Shown one piece after another: positions 15,152-23,777 of a stretch of 64,000 nt of DNA. The position numbers and the translations under genes are program-made. The notes beneath the pieces are model-generated. The model was not told where the DNA came from and searched no databases. It saw only the letters and a program-made list of their open reading frames with translations. The stretch comes from KBS50 sp042666615 (GTDB lineage Bacteria; Actinomycetota; Actinomycetes; Mycobacteriales; Micromonosporaceae), in assembly GCF_042666615.1 (NCBI RefSeq), contig NZ_JBHTDD010000004.1, positions 62,001-126,000 on the forward strand, in the 5' to 3' direction. Positions within the stretch are counted from its first letter, which is position 1. Every line of letters starts with the position of its first letter.

Positions 15152-17512
15152 GTGCAGGCAGACCAGAACTGGCGGGTCCGACGGAGCGGGGTCGATCTCG
15201 ACCGGCTGGGGGAGAACGAGTCGATCTTCGCGTTGAGCAACGGTTGGATCGGTTGGCGGGCAACCCTCGACGAGGGCCGGCCGGGCGAGATGCCTGGCAC
15301 CTATCTCAACGGCTTCCACGAGCAGCGGACGCTGACCTACCCCGAGGACGGGTACGCCTTCCCGCAACACAGCGACACCGTGATCAGCGCACCGAACGCC
15401 ACCCTCATCCGGCTCTACGTCGGCGGCGAGCCGCTGGACCTGAGGACTGGGACGGTGCGCGGCCACGAACAGGAACTGGACCTGCGGTCCGGACTGCTCC
15501 ACCGGCACACCGAGTGGATCTCGCCGGCCGGGCACGCGGTGCGGGTGCGCAGCACCCGACTGGTCTCGCTGCCCCGCCGTCCGGTCGCCGCCGTCGACTA
15601 CCGAGTCGAGCCGCTCGGGGACGACCCGATCGAGGTGCGGGTCTGCTCGGACGTGCAGGCGAACGAGCGGGTGCCGGAACGCGACGACGATCCCCGGGCG
15701 GCGTCGATCATCGACGACCCGCTCACCGCCGAACTGCACCGCCAGGACGGCGGCTCCGGGGTGCTGGTCCACCGTACCGACCGCAGCGCGCAGCGGGTCG
15801 CCGTCGCCGTGACCCACCACATCGAGGCGCCGGACGGCTTCGACAGCGGCGGGGACCGCACCCCGGACCGGCTGCGGACCACCGTCGAGGGCCGGCTGCG
15901 CCCCGGCGAGCGGTTGCGGATCACGAAATTCGCCGGGTACGAGTGCGCACCGGTCGACGGCACGCCGGCGGACGAACTGGCCGACCAGGTGCTGGCCGAG
16001 GCCACCGCCGCCCGGGAGGACGGCTTCGACGCCCTCGTCGCCGAGCAGCGCGACGCGCTGGAGGGGCTGTGGCGGGTCGCCGACATCGAACTCGACGGCG
16101 ACGGGGAACTCCAGCCGGCGATCCGGTTCGCCGTCTTCCACCTGCTCCAGGCGGGCCGGGCGGACGGCGACCGGACCATTCCGGCGAAGGGACTGACCGG
16201 CAACGGATACGACGGCCATGTGCTCTGGGACACCGAAAGCTACGTGCTTCCGGTGCTGACGTACCTCGCGCCGGACGTCACGCGTGGCGCGCTGCGCTGG
16301 CGGCACGCGCACCTGACCGAGGCCCGGGAGCGCGCGGCGGAGCTGCGGCTGCCCGGCGCCACGTTCCCGTGGCGCACCATCGGCGGCCGGGAATGCTCCG
16401 GCTACTGGCCGGCCGGCACAGCCGCGCTGCACGTCAACGCCGACATCGCCGACACGGTGCTCAGGCACGTCGCGGCCACCGGTGACGACGACCTGCTCGC
16501 CGGGCCCGGGGTGGAGTTGCTTGTCGAGACGGCCCGGCTGTGGGCCGGCTTCGGGCACTGGACCGACGACGGGACATTCCACCTCACCGGCGTCACCGGG
16601 CCGGACGAGTACGCGGCCCTGGTCGACGACAACATCTTCACCAACCTGATGGCCCGGCGTAACCTGCGGGGCGCCGCCGACGCCGCGGAACGCCATCCTG
16701 ACCGGGCCACGGCGCTCGGGGTCGAACCGGCCGAGGTCGCCGGCTGGCGTGCCGCCGCCGACGCCATGCACGTGCCGTACGACCGCAAGCGCGGGGTGCA
16801 CCAGCAGGCCACCGGGTTCACCGAGCAACCCGACTGGGACTTCGCGGCGATGAAGTCCGACGACTATCCGCTGCTGCTGCGCTTTCCGTACCTGGAGCTC
16901 TATCGCAAGCAGGTGGTCAAACAGGCCGATCTGGTGCTGGCCATGCAGCGCTGCCCCGGCGAGTTCACCGCCGAGGAGAAGACCCGCAACTTCGCCTACT
17001 ACGAGGCACGGACCGTCCGCGACTCGTCGCTGTCGGCCGGCCCGCAGGCGGTGCTCGCCGCCGAGGTCGGTCACCTGGACCTGGCGTACGACCTGTTCGC
17101 CGAGGCCGCCCTGCACGACCTGGCGGACCTCGGTGACAAGACCACCGACGGGTTGCACCTGGCGGCGCTCGCGGGGGCGTGGAGCGCGCTGGTGGCGGGC
17201 TTCGGCGGGCTGCGCGACGACCGGGGCGTGCTGGACTTCGACCCGCGCCTGCCGGCGAAGATCCGCCGGCTGGCGTTCGGCCTGCGCTGGCGGGGTGAAC
17301 TGCTGCGCGTGACGCTGACCCCGGACGAGGCGCGCTACGAGCTGCCGGACGCGGGCCCGTCGGTCACCGTGGAGCTGACCCACCGCAGCGAGCTGGTCCG
17401 GCTCACGGGCAGCGAGCCGGCCGTACTCCCGATACCGCCGGTGCCCGATCCGGGCCCGGAGCCGTCGTCGCCGCACGGCCGCCGGCCGGCCCGCCGCAGC
17501 CGCGAGTCCTGA
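15152..17512 (+). CDS. Glycoside hydrolase family 65 protein (disaccharide phosphorylase or trehalase-like)
   Basis: GH65 enzymes split trehalose, maltose or kojibiose by phosphorolysis or hydrolysis in the cytoplasm. This 786-aa protein has the N-terminal beta-sandwich, the (alpha/alpha)6 barrel with LWDTESYVLP, the catalytic glutamate in TGPDEYAALVDDN, and the SLSAGPQAVLAAEVG segment near the phosphate/substrate site. A C-terminal beta-sheet domain and a Pro/Arg-rich tail follow. The length matches the actinobacterial Rv3401-type group. The GTG start has only a weak ribosome site. No beta-phosphoglucomutase gene is adjacent, as it is in many phosphorylase operons, so phosphorolysis versus hydrolysis is undecided. 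Confidence 0.88.
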   Translation: MQADQNWRVRRSGVDLDRLGENESIFALSNGWIGWRATLDEGRPGEMPGTYLNGFHEQRTLTYPEDGYAFPQHSDTVISAPNATLIRLYVGGEPLDLRTGTVRGHEQELDLRSGLLHRHTEWISPAGHAVRVRSTRLVSLPRRPVAAVDYRVEPLGDDPIEVRVCSDVQANERVPERDDDPRAASIIDDPLTAELHRQDGGSGVLVHRTDRSAQRVAVAVTHHIEAPDGFDSGGDRTPDRLRTTVEGRLRPGERLRITKFAGYECAPVDGTPADELADQVLAEATAAREDGFDALVAEQRDALEGLWRVADIELDGDGELQPAIRFAVFHLLQAGRADGDRTIPAKGLTGNGYDGHVLWDTESYVLPVLTYLAPDVTRGALRWRHAHLTEARERAAELRLPGATFPWRTIGGRECSGYWPAGTAALHVNADIADTVLRHVAATGDDDLLAGPGVELLVETARLWAGFGHWTDDGTFHLTGVTGPDEYAALVDDNIFTNLMARRNLRGAADAAERHPDRATALGVEPAEVAGWRAAADAMHVPYDRKRGVHQQATGFTEQPDWDFAAMKSDDYPLLLRFPYLELYRKQVVKQADLVLAMQRCPGEFTAEEKTRNFAYYEARTVRDSSLSAGPQAVLAAEVGHLDLAYDLFAEAALHDLADLGDKTTDGLHLAALAGAWSALVAGFGGLRDDRGVLDFDPRLPAKIRRLAFGLRWRGELLRVTLTPDEARYELPDAGPSVTVELTHRSELVRLTGSEPAVLPIPPVPDPGPEPSSPHGRRPARRSRES

Positions 17513-17528
17513 CCCCGCAACCGGACGA

Positions 17529-18500
17529 TCAGCGCAGGTCGAAGCGCTCCACCCAGGACATCACGTCCGCCATGGTGGCGTTGCCGCCGCAGAGCACCAG
17601 GCCCAGGCGGGCCCCGGGGCCGACGGTGTCGAGCACCCGCCGGGCGGCCGGCAGCACGCAGCCGGCCGCCGGCTCGGCCCAGACCTTCGCGTGCTGCGCG
17701 AGGTCGAGGGTTCCTCGCACGGCCTCGGCGTCGGACACCACGAGCACCTCGGTGACCAGGTCCTTGACGTGTTCGTGGGTGAGCTTCGAGGCGGTCGGCG
17801 CGCCGAGCGTGGTGACGATGGAGGAGACCGGCACCTGGACCGGACCGCCGGCCTTCAACGCCCGCGACATCGCCTCGGCGCCCTCGGTCTCGACACCCCA
17901 GATCCGGACCCCGGGTCGACGGGCCCGCAGTGCGGTGGCGACGCCGGAGATGAGCGCGCCACCGCCGATGCTGACCAGGACGTCGGTCAGCTCGCCGGCG
18001 TCGTCGGCCAGTTCCAGTCCGACCGTGCCCTGGCCGGCGACGACGACGGGGTCGTCGAACGGGTGGACCAGGGTCAGACCCTCGGCCCGCAACCGGGACA
18101 TGAGCGCGAAGGCGCCGGCCATGTCGTCGGTCAGGCGTACCGTCGCGCCAGCGGCCCGGGCGGCCTCGACCGCCCGTGCGGGCGCCGAGCGGGCCATCAC
18201 CACGGTCGCCCGTACGCCCAGTGCCTCGGCCATGACCGCGACGGCGATGGCGTGGTTGCCGCCGCTGACCGCCACCACGCCGGCCGCCCGCTCCGCCTCG
18301 TTGAGGGTGAGCAGCTTGGCCGTCGCACCGCGCGCCTTGAACGAGCCGGTGCGCTGCAACAGCTCCAGCTTGGCGGTGACCGGCACGCCGAGCAGGTCGG
18401 TCAGGCCGGGACTCGGCACCGTCGGGGTGCGGATCACGTGGCCGGCGATGCGTCGGGCCGCCCGCTCGATGTCCGACAGCTCGATCAGCACGCTGCTCAT
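17529..18500 (-). CDS. PLP-dependent serine/threonine dehydratase family protein
   Basis: This is a fold-type II PLP enzyme of 323 aa that probably deaminates serine or threonine to a 2-oxo acid. The PLP lysine is in TGSFKARGA (Lys55). The asparagine loop is SGGNHA, the phosphate-binding glycine loop is GGGALISG, and CGGN ends the core. No C-terminal ACT regulatory domain is present, so it is a short catabolic type rather than the long biosynthetic IlvA. It converges on the GH65 gene with only 16 bases between. Confidence 0.88.
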   Translation of the reverse strand: MSSVLIELSDIERAARRIAGHVIRTPTVPSPGLTDLLGVPVTAKLELLQRTGSFKARGATAKLLTLNEAERAAGVVAVSGGNHAIAVAVMAEALGVRATVVMARSAPARAVEAARAAGATVRLTDDMAGAFALMSRLRAEGLTLVHPFDDPVVVAGQGTVGLELADDAGELTDVLVSIGGGALISGVATALRARRPGVRIWGVETEGAEAMSRALKAGGPVQVPVSSIVTTLGAPTASKLTHEHVKDLVTEVLVVSDAEAVRGTLDLAQHAKVWAEPAAGCVLPAARRVLDTVGPGARLGLVLCGGNATMADVMSWVERFDLR

Positions 18501-18555
18501 ACCGGCATGGTGGCATACGTCCCCGACACCACCGGACGGGCGTGCCGGGATCGGC

Positions 18556-20538
18556 TCACCGCCTCCGGGGGTGGTCGAACTGGTCGGCGGCGCGGCAGTC
18601 CTTGGGACCGCCGATCGCCTGCGGCCCGAGGCGGTCCAGCACCCGGCGGGCCCGCTCGCGACCGAGATTCCAGGCGTTCCACGGATCCGGCTCGGCCAGG
18701 TCGTCGGCGACCCAGCTCAACGTGCAGCGGCGCACCGGATCGGGAAGGGTGGACAGCGCCGGCGTCGCGTCGGCTGACAGCGCCCGCAGGTACCAGGCGT
18801 CGATGCGTCCGGTCTCCTCGTAGCGGGCGATGTTGCGGCGGGCCGCGTAGTCCTCAGGGTTGAGCACGGCGAGGCTCAACAGCATCGCCACGGCGAGCCC
18901 GACGGTCACGCCCGGGATCCAGGCACCACGCCATTTCACGCCGGCCAGCATGATCATGATGAAGATGGTGCCGAGCAGCAGTTCGAAGGCCATCACGAAG
19001 ATGCGCTCCCCGGTGAAGCTGTAGACCTTCTGGTACGCGTACATCCGGGACAGCGCCGAGATGACGATGACGATGCTCAGCGCGCTGAGCACACCGAGCA
19101 GGCCGCGGAGCAGGATCCGTTCGATCGGCCGGTCGCGCCGCGCCCAGCGGGTCACGCCGGCCAGGATGGCCAACGTCAGGATGGTGACGATCAGCAGCTG
19201 CCAGAAGCCGCTGCGTGCGTACTCGGCGTAGCTGAGGCCGGTGGTCCGCAGCACGTGGCGCTGCCCGCCGAACAGCACCGTGAACTGCACCGCCACGAAC
19301 CCGGCGAAGAGCAGGGTCAGCGCGCCGATCGGCAGGGCCCATTCGGCCACCCCCAGGCGACGCTCGCCCGGCTTGTCGACGGTGGACAGGTCGGGCGGTG
19401 CGGCAATCGTGTACACGGCGGCGGTCGCGATCAGCCCACCGACGGCGAGCAGGAAGATCCACTGGAAGACCGACGCCACGTCGATCTCTGGCACCAGCGC
19501 GTCGAGCACCGCCGAGAACGCGACGTCCGCCGACGAGAGCAGCGCGCCGAACACGACAAGCACGACGATCGTGGCGGCCACGGACCAGCCGATCCGCCGG
19601 GTCGGCTGCCCGGCGGACCGCAGGTGGTCGCGCATCCACGGCAACCCGCGGAACGCCGCGAACGGCGCCGCCACCAGGCTGAACAGGATCGAGCGCACCA
19701 GCCGCCCGCCCACGATCGCCAGGGCCGCGCAGCCCAACGCGCCGAGTACACAGAATGTCACGAGCCACCACGCGTTGCGGAACGCGAGCGCGGACAGCAG
19801 TGCCAAGGCGGCCACGCCCCATCCGGCGCGGGCCCATCGCGGCACGGGCGGTAGCTTCGCGGCGGTCGGCCGCACCGCGACCAGGATTCCGGCGGTCAGC
19901 ACGAGCCAGCCCAGGAACCAGCCGATGCCGGTACGCCCCAGCGGGACGAACGTCGCCAGCCCGAGCCCACCGACGAATACCGCCGCCGGGACCGCTCGCC
20001 CCCGAGCCGTCGCCGGTCCCGGCCACCGCGTCTCCAGGAACGGCTGCCGCCGCACCGCTGGCGTGAACCCGCGATATCCGTATCCGGACCCCGGCGAGGC
20101 CGCCCACGGAGCGGAAGCCGGGGCTGGTGCCGCTGGGGTGGCCGCGGGCCGTGGGTCGGCCGGCTGGCGTTGCGGCGGCGCCACCGGATGGGCGGCGAGG
20201 GCGCCCGAATCGTCGGTCCTGGCGGTTGGCTCGGCCCCTTCGGACTTCGCCGGTTCTCCGGCCTCGGGGGTCGGCTCGGCCGTGGGCAGTCCGGTCGTCG
20301 CGGCCGGCTCGGCCCCGGCCGGCACCACTGGGAGGAACACCGCGAGACCCCGCGTGCCGGCCGGGATGGAGACCGGGATCGCCCACGCCGGCTGGCCGTC
20401 GGCACCCGGCCACGGCACGCCGGCCGGTGTCCCGTCCCCGGTGGGCAGGACCAGCACGTACGGTGTCGCGCCGTCGCGAGCGGTGGCGGCGTCGCTTCCG
20501 GGCGGTGGTGAACCGGCGGCCGGTGACGGCTCCGACAA
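18556..20538 (-). CDS. DUF4173-family polytopic membrane protein
   Basis: This membrane protein of unknown function has about 660 aa. A Pro/Ala-rich cytoplasmic N-terminal region (about residues 1-170) is followed by roughly a dozen hydrophobic segments. The motif GLSYAEYARSGFWQLL is characteristic of DUF4153/DUF4173 proteins. A conserved soluble C-terminal region contains DPWNAWNLGRERAR. The frame stays open to 20805, but a TTG at 20538 with GAGGAG eight bases upstream marks the likely start. Upstream sequence is Arg/Ser-rich and does not look coding. Confidence 0.8.
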   Translation of the reverse strand: MSEPSPAAGSPPPGSDAATARDGATPYVLVLPTGDGTPAGVPWPGADGQPAWAIPVSIPAGTRGLAVFLPVVPAGAEPAATTGLPTAEPTPEAGEPAKSEGAEPTARTDDSGALAAHPVAPPQRQPADPRPAATPAAPAPASAPWAASPGSGYGYRGFTPAVRRQPFLETRWPGPATARGRAVPAAVFVGGLGLATFVPLGRTGIGWFLGWLVLTAGILVAVRPTAAKLPPVPRWARAGWGVAALALLSALAFRNAWWLVTFCVLGALGCAALAIVGGRLVRSILFSLVAAPFAAFRGLPWMRDHLRSAGQPTRRIGWSVAATIVVLVVFGALLSSADVAFSAVLDALVPEIDVASVFQWIFLLAVGGLIATAAVYTIAAPPDLSTVDKPGERRLGVAEWALPIGALTLLFAGFVAVQFTVLFGGQRHVLRTTGLSYAEYARSGFWQLLIVTILTLAILAGVTRWARRDRPIERILLRGLLGVLSALSIVIVISALSRMYAYQKVYSFTGERIFVMAFELLLGTIFIMIMLAGVKWRGAWIPGVTVGLAVAMLLSLAVLNPEDYAARRNIARYEETGRIDAWYLRALSADATPALSTLPDPVRRCTLSWVADDLAEPDPWNAWNLGRERARRVLDRLGPQAIGGPKDCRAADQFDHPRRR

Positions 20539-21483
20539 GGCAGTCTCCTCGATTGAATGGTGCGGACACTCTACGGCGCGGTCGTCGCCCTCCGTGGTCC
20601 CTCGGACGATCATGGAGGCTAGCCCGCGGATGCGCGGAAGCGGCGCGGACACTGTGGAGGTCCGGTGTGGAGGGACGCGGCCGGAGGTCAGCAGTCGACC
20701 CGTTCCTTCGCTGAGCAGTCCGGAGCGAACGGAACGGATCCGGCTGGACCGGGTGGATCCCCGATGGGGTGTCGGGTGTTCGCCGCCGGCACGAGTGTCC
20801 GGCACCCGGTCGACGAGCCGGAGCCGGTGGTCGACCCGGACGCGCCGCGCCCCCCGCCGGCGGGTCCGCCGCCCGCCGACCTGAGTCCGACGCCGGTGGT
20901 CACTACCCCGCGCGCGGCTCAGGCTGTTGAGCCGCTTGTGCGGGGTCCAGGATCGTTCACCGGGTTCGTCAGCGTAGGCGGGCAGGTCGGCGGTGGCTGC
21001 GGAACGTGATAACGGTCGGTGGCCTCCTGCTGTCTACCGTGTGTGATGTCTCGTGGGAGTGACGGCGGTGGTGTCGGCAGCCTTTGCGCTGCTGTAGCCC
21101 ACGCAACACCGCAGACCACTTGGCGCGATAGCTAACCGTCGATGTGTGGTGGCTGGCCGGCGTGGTTACCGTGGGTTGCTGTTGCGTGGGCTACAGCAGC
21201 GCAAAGGCCGTAGTCGGGTCGTCTCACGGACCTGTCCTCGGTGACTGTGGGTGTCTCCCTCCGCCAGGCCCGGTTACACGCCGGAGCCCGCGAACGTTCA
21301 TGGATACCTCGTCAACCCGCTTGCTGGCTGCTCATCCTTCTTGCCCAATCATGGCCCCTTAGGGCGTCTTGATGGCTAAAAATTCTGTTTCGGGCGATAG
21401 AAGCCATTTCCGTTCATACGATGACTTCCGGCCCTTGGAGCGAAGATTTTGCGATCTTGCGGGTTCAACGAGAGGTAACGGGG
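20539..21483. other. Gene-poor 945-base region upstream of the collagen-like gene
   Basis: I see no convincing gene here. Short frames (for example 20665-21009 on the plus strand) have no recognisable protein. The region holds a perfect 29-bp inverted repeat at 21080-21208. Immediately before the collagen-like gene, about 21365-21420, is a stretch of low G+C relative to its surroundings that may contain the promoter. It probably serves as the divergent control region for the DUF4173 and collagen operons. Confidence 0.5.
21080..21208. repeat. Perfect 29-bp inverted repeat flanking a 71-bp spacer (MITE-like or RNA hairpin)
   Basis: Bases 21080-21108, beginning GCCTTTGCGCTGC, recur as an exact reverse complement at 21180-21208. 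The 71-base spacer contains no frame of note. I found no obvious target-site duplication at the ends. It could be a small non-autonomous element, a structured RNA or a regulatory hairpin. Confidence 0.85.
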
Positions 21484-23127
21484 ATGAGAAAACCGCTACG
21501 CAGCCTGAAGCACGTGAAGGCGGCATCAGGCCTCAGTTCAATGCTGTTGCTGGCCAGCATGACCGGCACTGCGGCGCCGGCGACCGCGGCGGAAGCCGCC
21601 AGCGTCAATGTGCCGGAACGGGTGCAGACCGGCACCCCAGGCCCCCATGGGCAGGCGCGCGCATGGGCGCCGCCGGCTCAGCGGATGGACGGGGAACCGG
21701 GATCGTGGACCGGCGACTCGGACAACTGGCGGGACCGGTCCGGTCCGCAGGGCTGGCAGTGGCAGGACCGTGACTGGCGCAGTCACAAGAGCTACGGGAA
21801 GGAAGGCCCCCAGGGTCCGCAGGGCGCCCAAGGTGCTCAGGGCGCTCAGGGCGAGGAAGGGCCTCGCGGGCCTCGAGGATTCCGCGGCCCGAGGGGTTAC
21901 CAGGGTCCACAGGGCTACCAGGGCGCCCAAGGTGCGCAAGGTGCCCAAGGTGCTCAGGGTGCGCAAGGTGCTCAGGGTGCGCAAGGTGCTCAGGGTGCGC
22001 AAGGTGCTCAGGGTGCGCAAGGTGCTCAGGGTGCGCAAGGTGCGCAAGGTGCGCAAGGTGCTCAGGGTCCGCAGGGCTTCCAGGGTCCGCAGGGCGTTCC
22101 TGGCCAGAATGGGCAGCCAGGCGTCCAGGGACCGCAGGGTGCTCAGGGGGCCCAGGGCGCTCAGGGGGCCCAGGGGGCTCAGGGTGCTGAGGGTCCGCAG
22201 GGTCCGCAGGGCTTCCAGGGTGACACCGGTCCGCAGGGTCCGCAGGGTGCGCAAGGTGCTCAGGGGGCGCAAGGTGCTCAGGGTGCTGAGGGTCCGCAGG
22301 GTCCGCAGGGCTTCCAGGGAGACACCGGTCCGCAGGGTCCGCAGGGTGCGCAAGGTGCTCAGGGTGCCCAGGGTGCTGAGGGTCCGCAGGGTCCGCAGGG
22401 CTTCCAGGGTGACACCGGTCCGCAGGGCCCGCAGGGTGCGCAAGGCGCTCAGGGTGCCCAGGGTGCTGAGGGTCCGCAGGGTCCGCAGGGCTTCCAGGGT
22501 GACACCGGTCCGCAGGGCCCGCAGGGTGCGCAAGGTGCTCAGGGTCCGCAGGGTGACACGGGCGCTCAGGGTCCGCAGGGCTTCCAGGGCGCCCAGGGTG
22601 CCGCTGGACTGAACGGCCTCAATGGGCTCAACGGGCTCAATGGCGCGCAGGGCGCCCAGGGTCCGCAGGGCTTCCAGGGTGACACCGGTCCGCAGGGTCC
22701 GCAGGGTGCTCAGGGTCCGCAGGGTGACACCGGCGCGACGGGTGCCCAGGGCTTCCAGGGCGCAACGGGTGACACCGGTCCGCAGGGCCCGCAGGGTGAC
22801 ACCGGTGCCCAGGGTCCGCAGGGTGACACCGGTGCTCAGGGTCCGCAGGGCGACACCGGTGCCCAGGGCCCGCAGGGGGACACGGGTGCTCAGGGGGCCG
22901 GCGTGTCCGACGCCTACATCCGCGCGACGACGGCGGACACCGGCGTGCAGGAACTCGACTGTGACACGGGCGACGTCGCGCTGAGCGGCGGTTACCAGTC
23001 CACGAGCCCAGTGCTCATGGACCGGCCGTTGCCACCGACGGATGGCTCGACGCCCACCGGCTGGCAGTGGGAGTTCCAGGCGGCCGGCAACAACATCTAC
23101 GTGGTCTGCGCGAACGTCACGCCGTAA
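21484..23127 (+). CDS. Secreted collagen-like (Gly-X-Y repeat) protein
   Basis: This 547-aa protein begins with a Sec signal peptide: a basic start, a hydrophobic core around LLLASMTGTA and an AxA-type cleavage near residues 34-36. A Trp/Asp/Arg-rich linker follows. Residues about 108-472 then form an uninterrupted run of some 120 Gly-X-Y triplets, mostly GAQ and GPQ, with GFQ, GLN and about a dozen GDT. A 75-aa C-terminal domain with two cysteines (ELDCDTGD and YVVCANV) ends the chain and may trimerise or anchor it. The ATG at 21484 has GAGGTAACGGGG before it and starts the signal peptide; an upstream in-frame ATG at 21421 adds a non-signal sequence. First gene of a three-gene operon. Confidence 0.9.
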   Translation: MRKPLRSLKHVKAASGLSSMLLLASMTGTAAPATAAEAASVNVPERVQTGTPGPHGQARAWAPPAQRMDGEPGSWTGDSDNWRDRSGPQGWQWQDRDWRSHKSYGKEGPQGPQGAQGAQGAQGEEGPRGPRGFRGPRGYQGPQGYQGAQGAQGAQGAQGAQGAQGAQGAQGAQGAQGAQGAQGAQGAQGAQGAQGPQGFQGPQGVPGQNGQPGVQGPQGAQGAQGAQGAQGAQGAEGPQGPQGFQGDTGPQGPQGAQGAQGAQGAQGAEGPQGPQGFQGDTGPQGPQGAQGAQGAQGAEGPQGPQGFQGDTGPQGPQGAQGAQGAQGAEGPQGPQGFQGDTGPQGPQGAQGAQGPQGDTGAQGPQGFQGAQGAAGLNGLNGLNGLNGAQGAQGPQGFQGDTGPQGPQGAQGPQGDTGATGAQGFQGATGDTGPQGPQGDTGAQGPQGDTGAQGPQGDTGAQGPQGDTGAQGAGVSDAYIRATTADTGVQELDCDTGDVALSGGYQSTSPVLMDRPLPPTDGSTPTGWQWEFQAAGNNIYVVCANVTP

Positions 23128-23167
23128 CCCATCGCCGACAACCGAGACGATCATGAGAAGGAAGAAC

Positions 23168-23770
23168 ATGAGGATGAAGCAGATACTGGGATCCATCGCC
23201 TGTGGTGCGGTCCTGCTGGCCGGAGTGGCGGCGTGCAGCGACGAGCCGGACCCGGCGCCGGCGGGCAACGAGGCAAGCGAGGCTCCTCAGGCCGCTCCAG
23301 AAGACCCGGTGGCGTTGCTCAAGACGGGCATCGAGCAGGGTCAGGCGGGCAGGGTCGACGAGGCGAAGGGCACCTTCGAGCGGGTCATCGCGATCGACGG
23401 CAACAACAAGTTCGCCTGGTTCAACCTGGGCTACATCGCCCACACCCGCAACGATGTCGGCGCGGCGGTGGCGAACTACGACCGGGCCCTGGGGGTCGAC
23501 ACGTCGTACCGCCCGGCGCTCTACAACAAGGCGCTGCTGCTGGAGGAGAGCAACGCGACCGAGTCCATGGCGTTGTACGAGCGGATTCTCGCCGACGACG
23601 ACACGGCGGCCGGGGTGCACCTTCGGTTGGGTCTGCTGCGGGTCAAGGAGGGCGACAAGGACGGCGCGCGTAGTGCCTTCCGGCACGCCGTCGAGTTGGA
23701 CTCGGAGCTGACCTCGGCGGTGCCGAAGGAGTTCCGGTCCGCTCTCAAGACCGCCGAGTCGGGTAGGTGA
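23168..23770 (+). CDS. TPR-repeat lipoprotein
   Basis: This 200-aa protein is exported and lipid-anchored: a basic N-terminus, a hydrophobic stretch and the lipobox LLAGVAAC near residue 21. About four tetratricopeptide repeats fill residues 45-190 (for example KFAWFNLGYIAHTRNDVGAAVANYDRAL split over helix pairs). TPR arrays hold other proteins, so it may bind or chaperone the collagen-like protein at the cell surface. In-frame ATGs at 23153, 23168 and 23174 compete; AAGGAAG favours 23168 or 23174. It follows the collagen-like gene by 40 bases and precedes the glycosyltransferase gene by seven. Confidence 0.82.
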   Translation: MRMKQILGSIACGAVLLAGVAACSDEPDPAPAGNEASEAPQAAPEDPVALLKTGIEQGQAGRVDEAKGTFERVIAIDGNNKFAWFNLGYIAHTRNDVGAAVANYDRALGVDTSYRPALYNKALLLEESNATESMALYERILADDDTAAGVHLRLGLLRVKEGDKDGARSAFRHAVELDSELTSAVPKEFRSALKTAESGR

Positions 23771-23777
23771 CCGATAA

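Noticed and set aside
20665..21009. 114-codon plus-strand frame in the gene-poor region
   Set aside because: Pro/Gly-rich composition, no ribosome site and no recognisable domain; probably chance in high-G+C DNA.
21800..22900. Regular DNA repeats that could suggest a CRISPR array
   Set aside because: The period is 9 or 18 bases and in frame with Gly-X-Y codons; there are no spacers and no cas genes.
21538..23268. Long open frame on the minus strand opposite the collagen-like gene
   Set aside because: It is a shadow of the Gly-X-Y repeats, giving endless Leu/Arg/Thr repeats, with no ribosome site.
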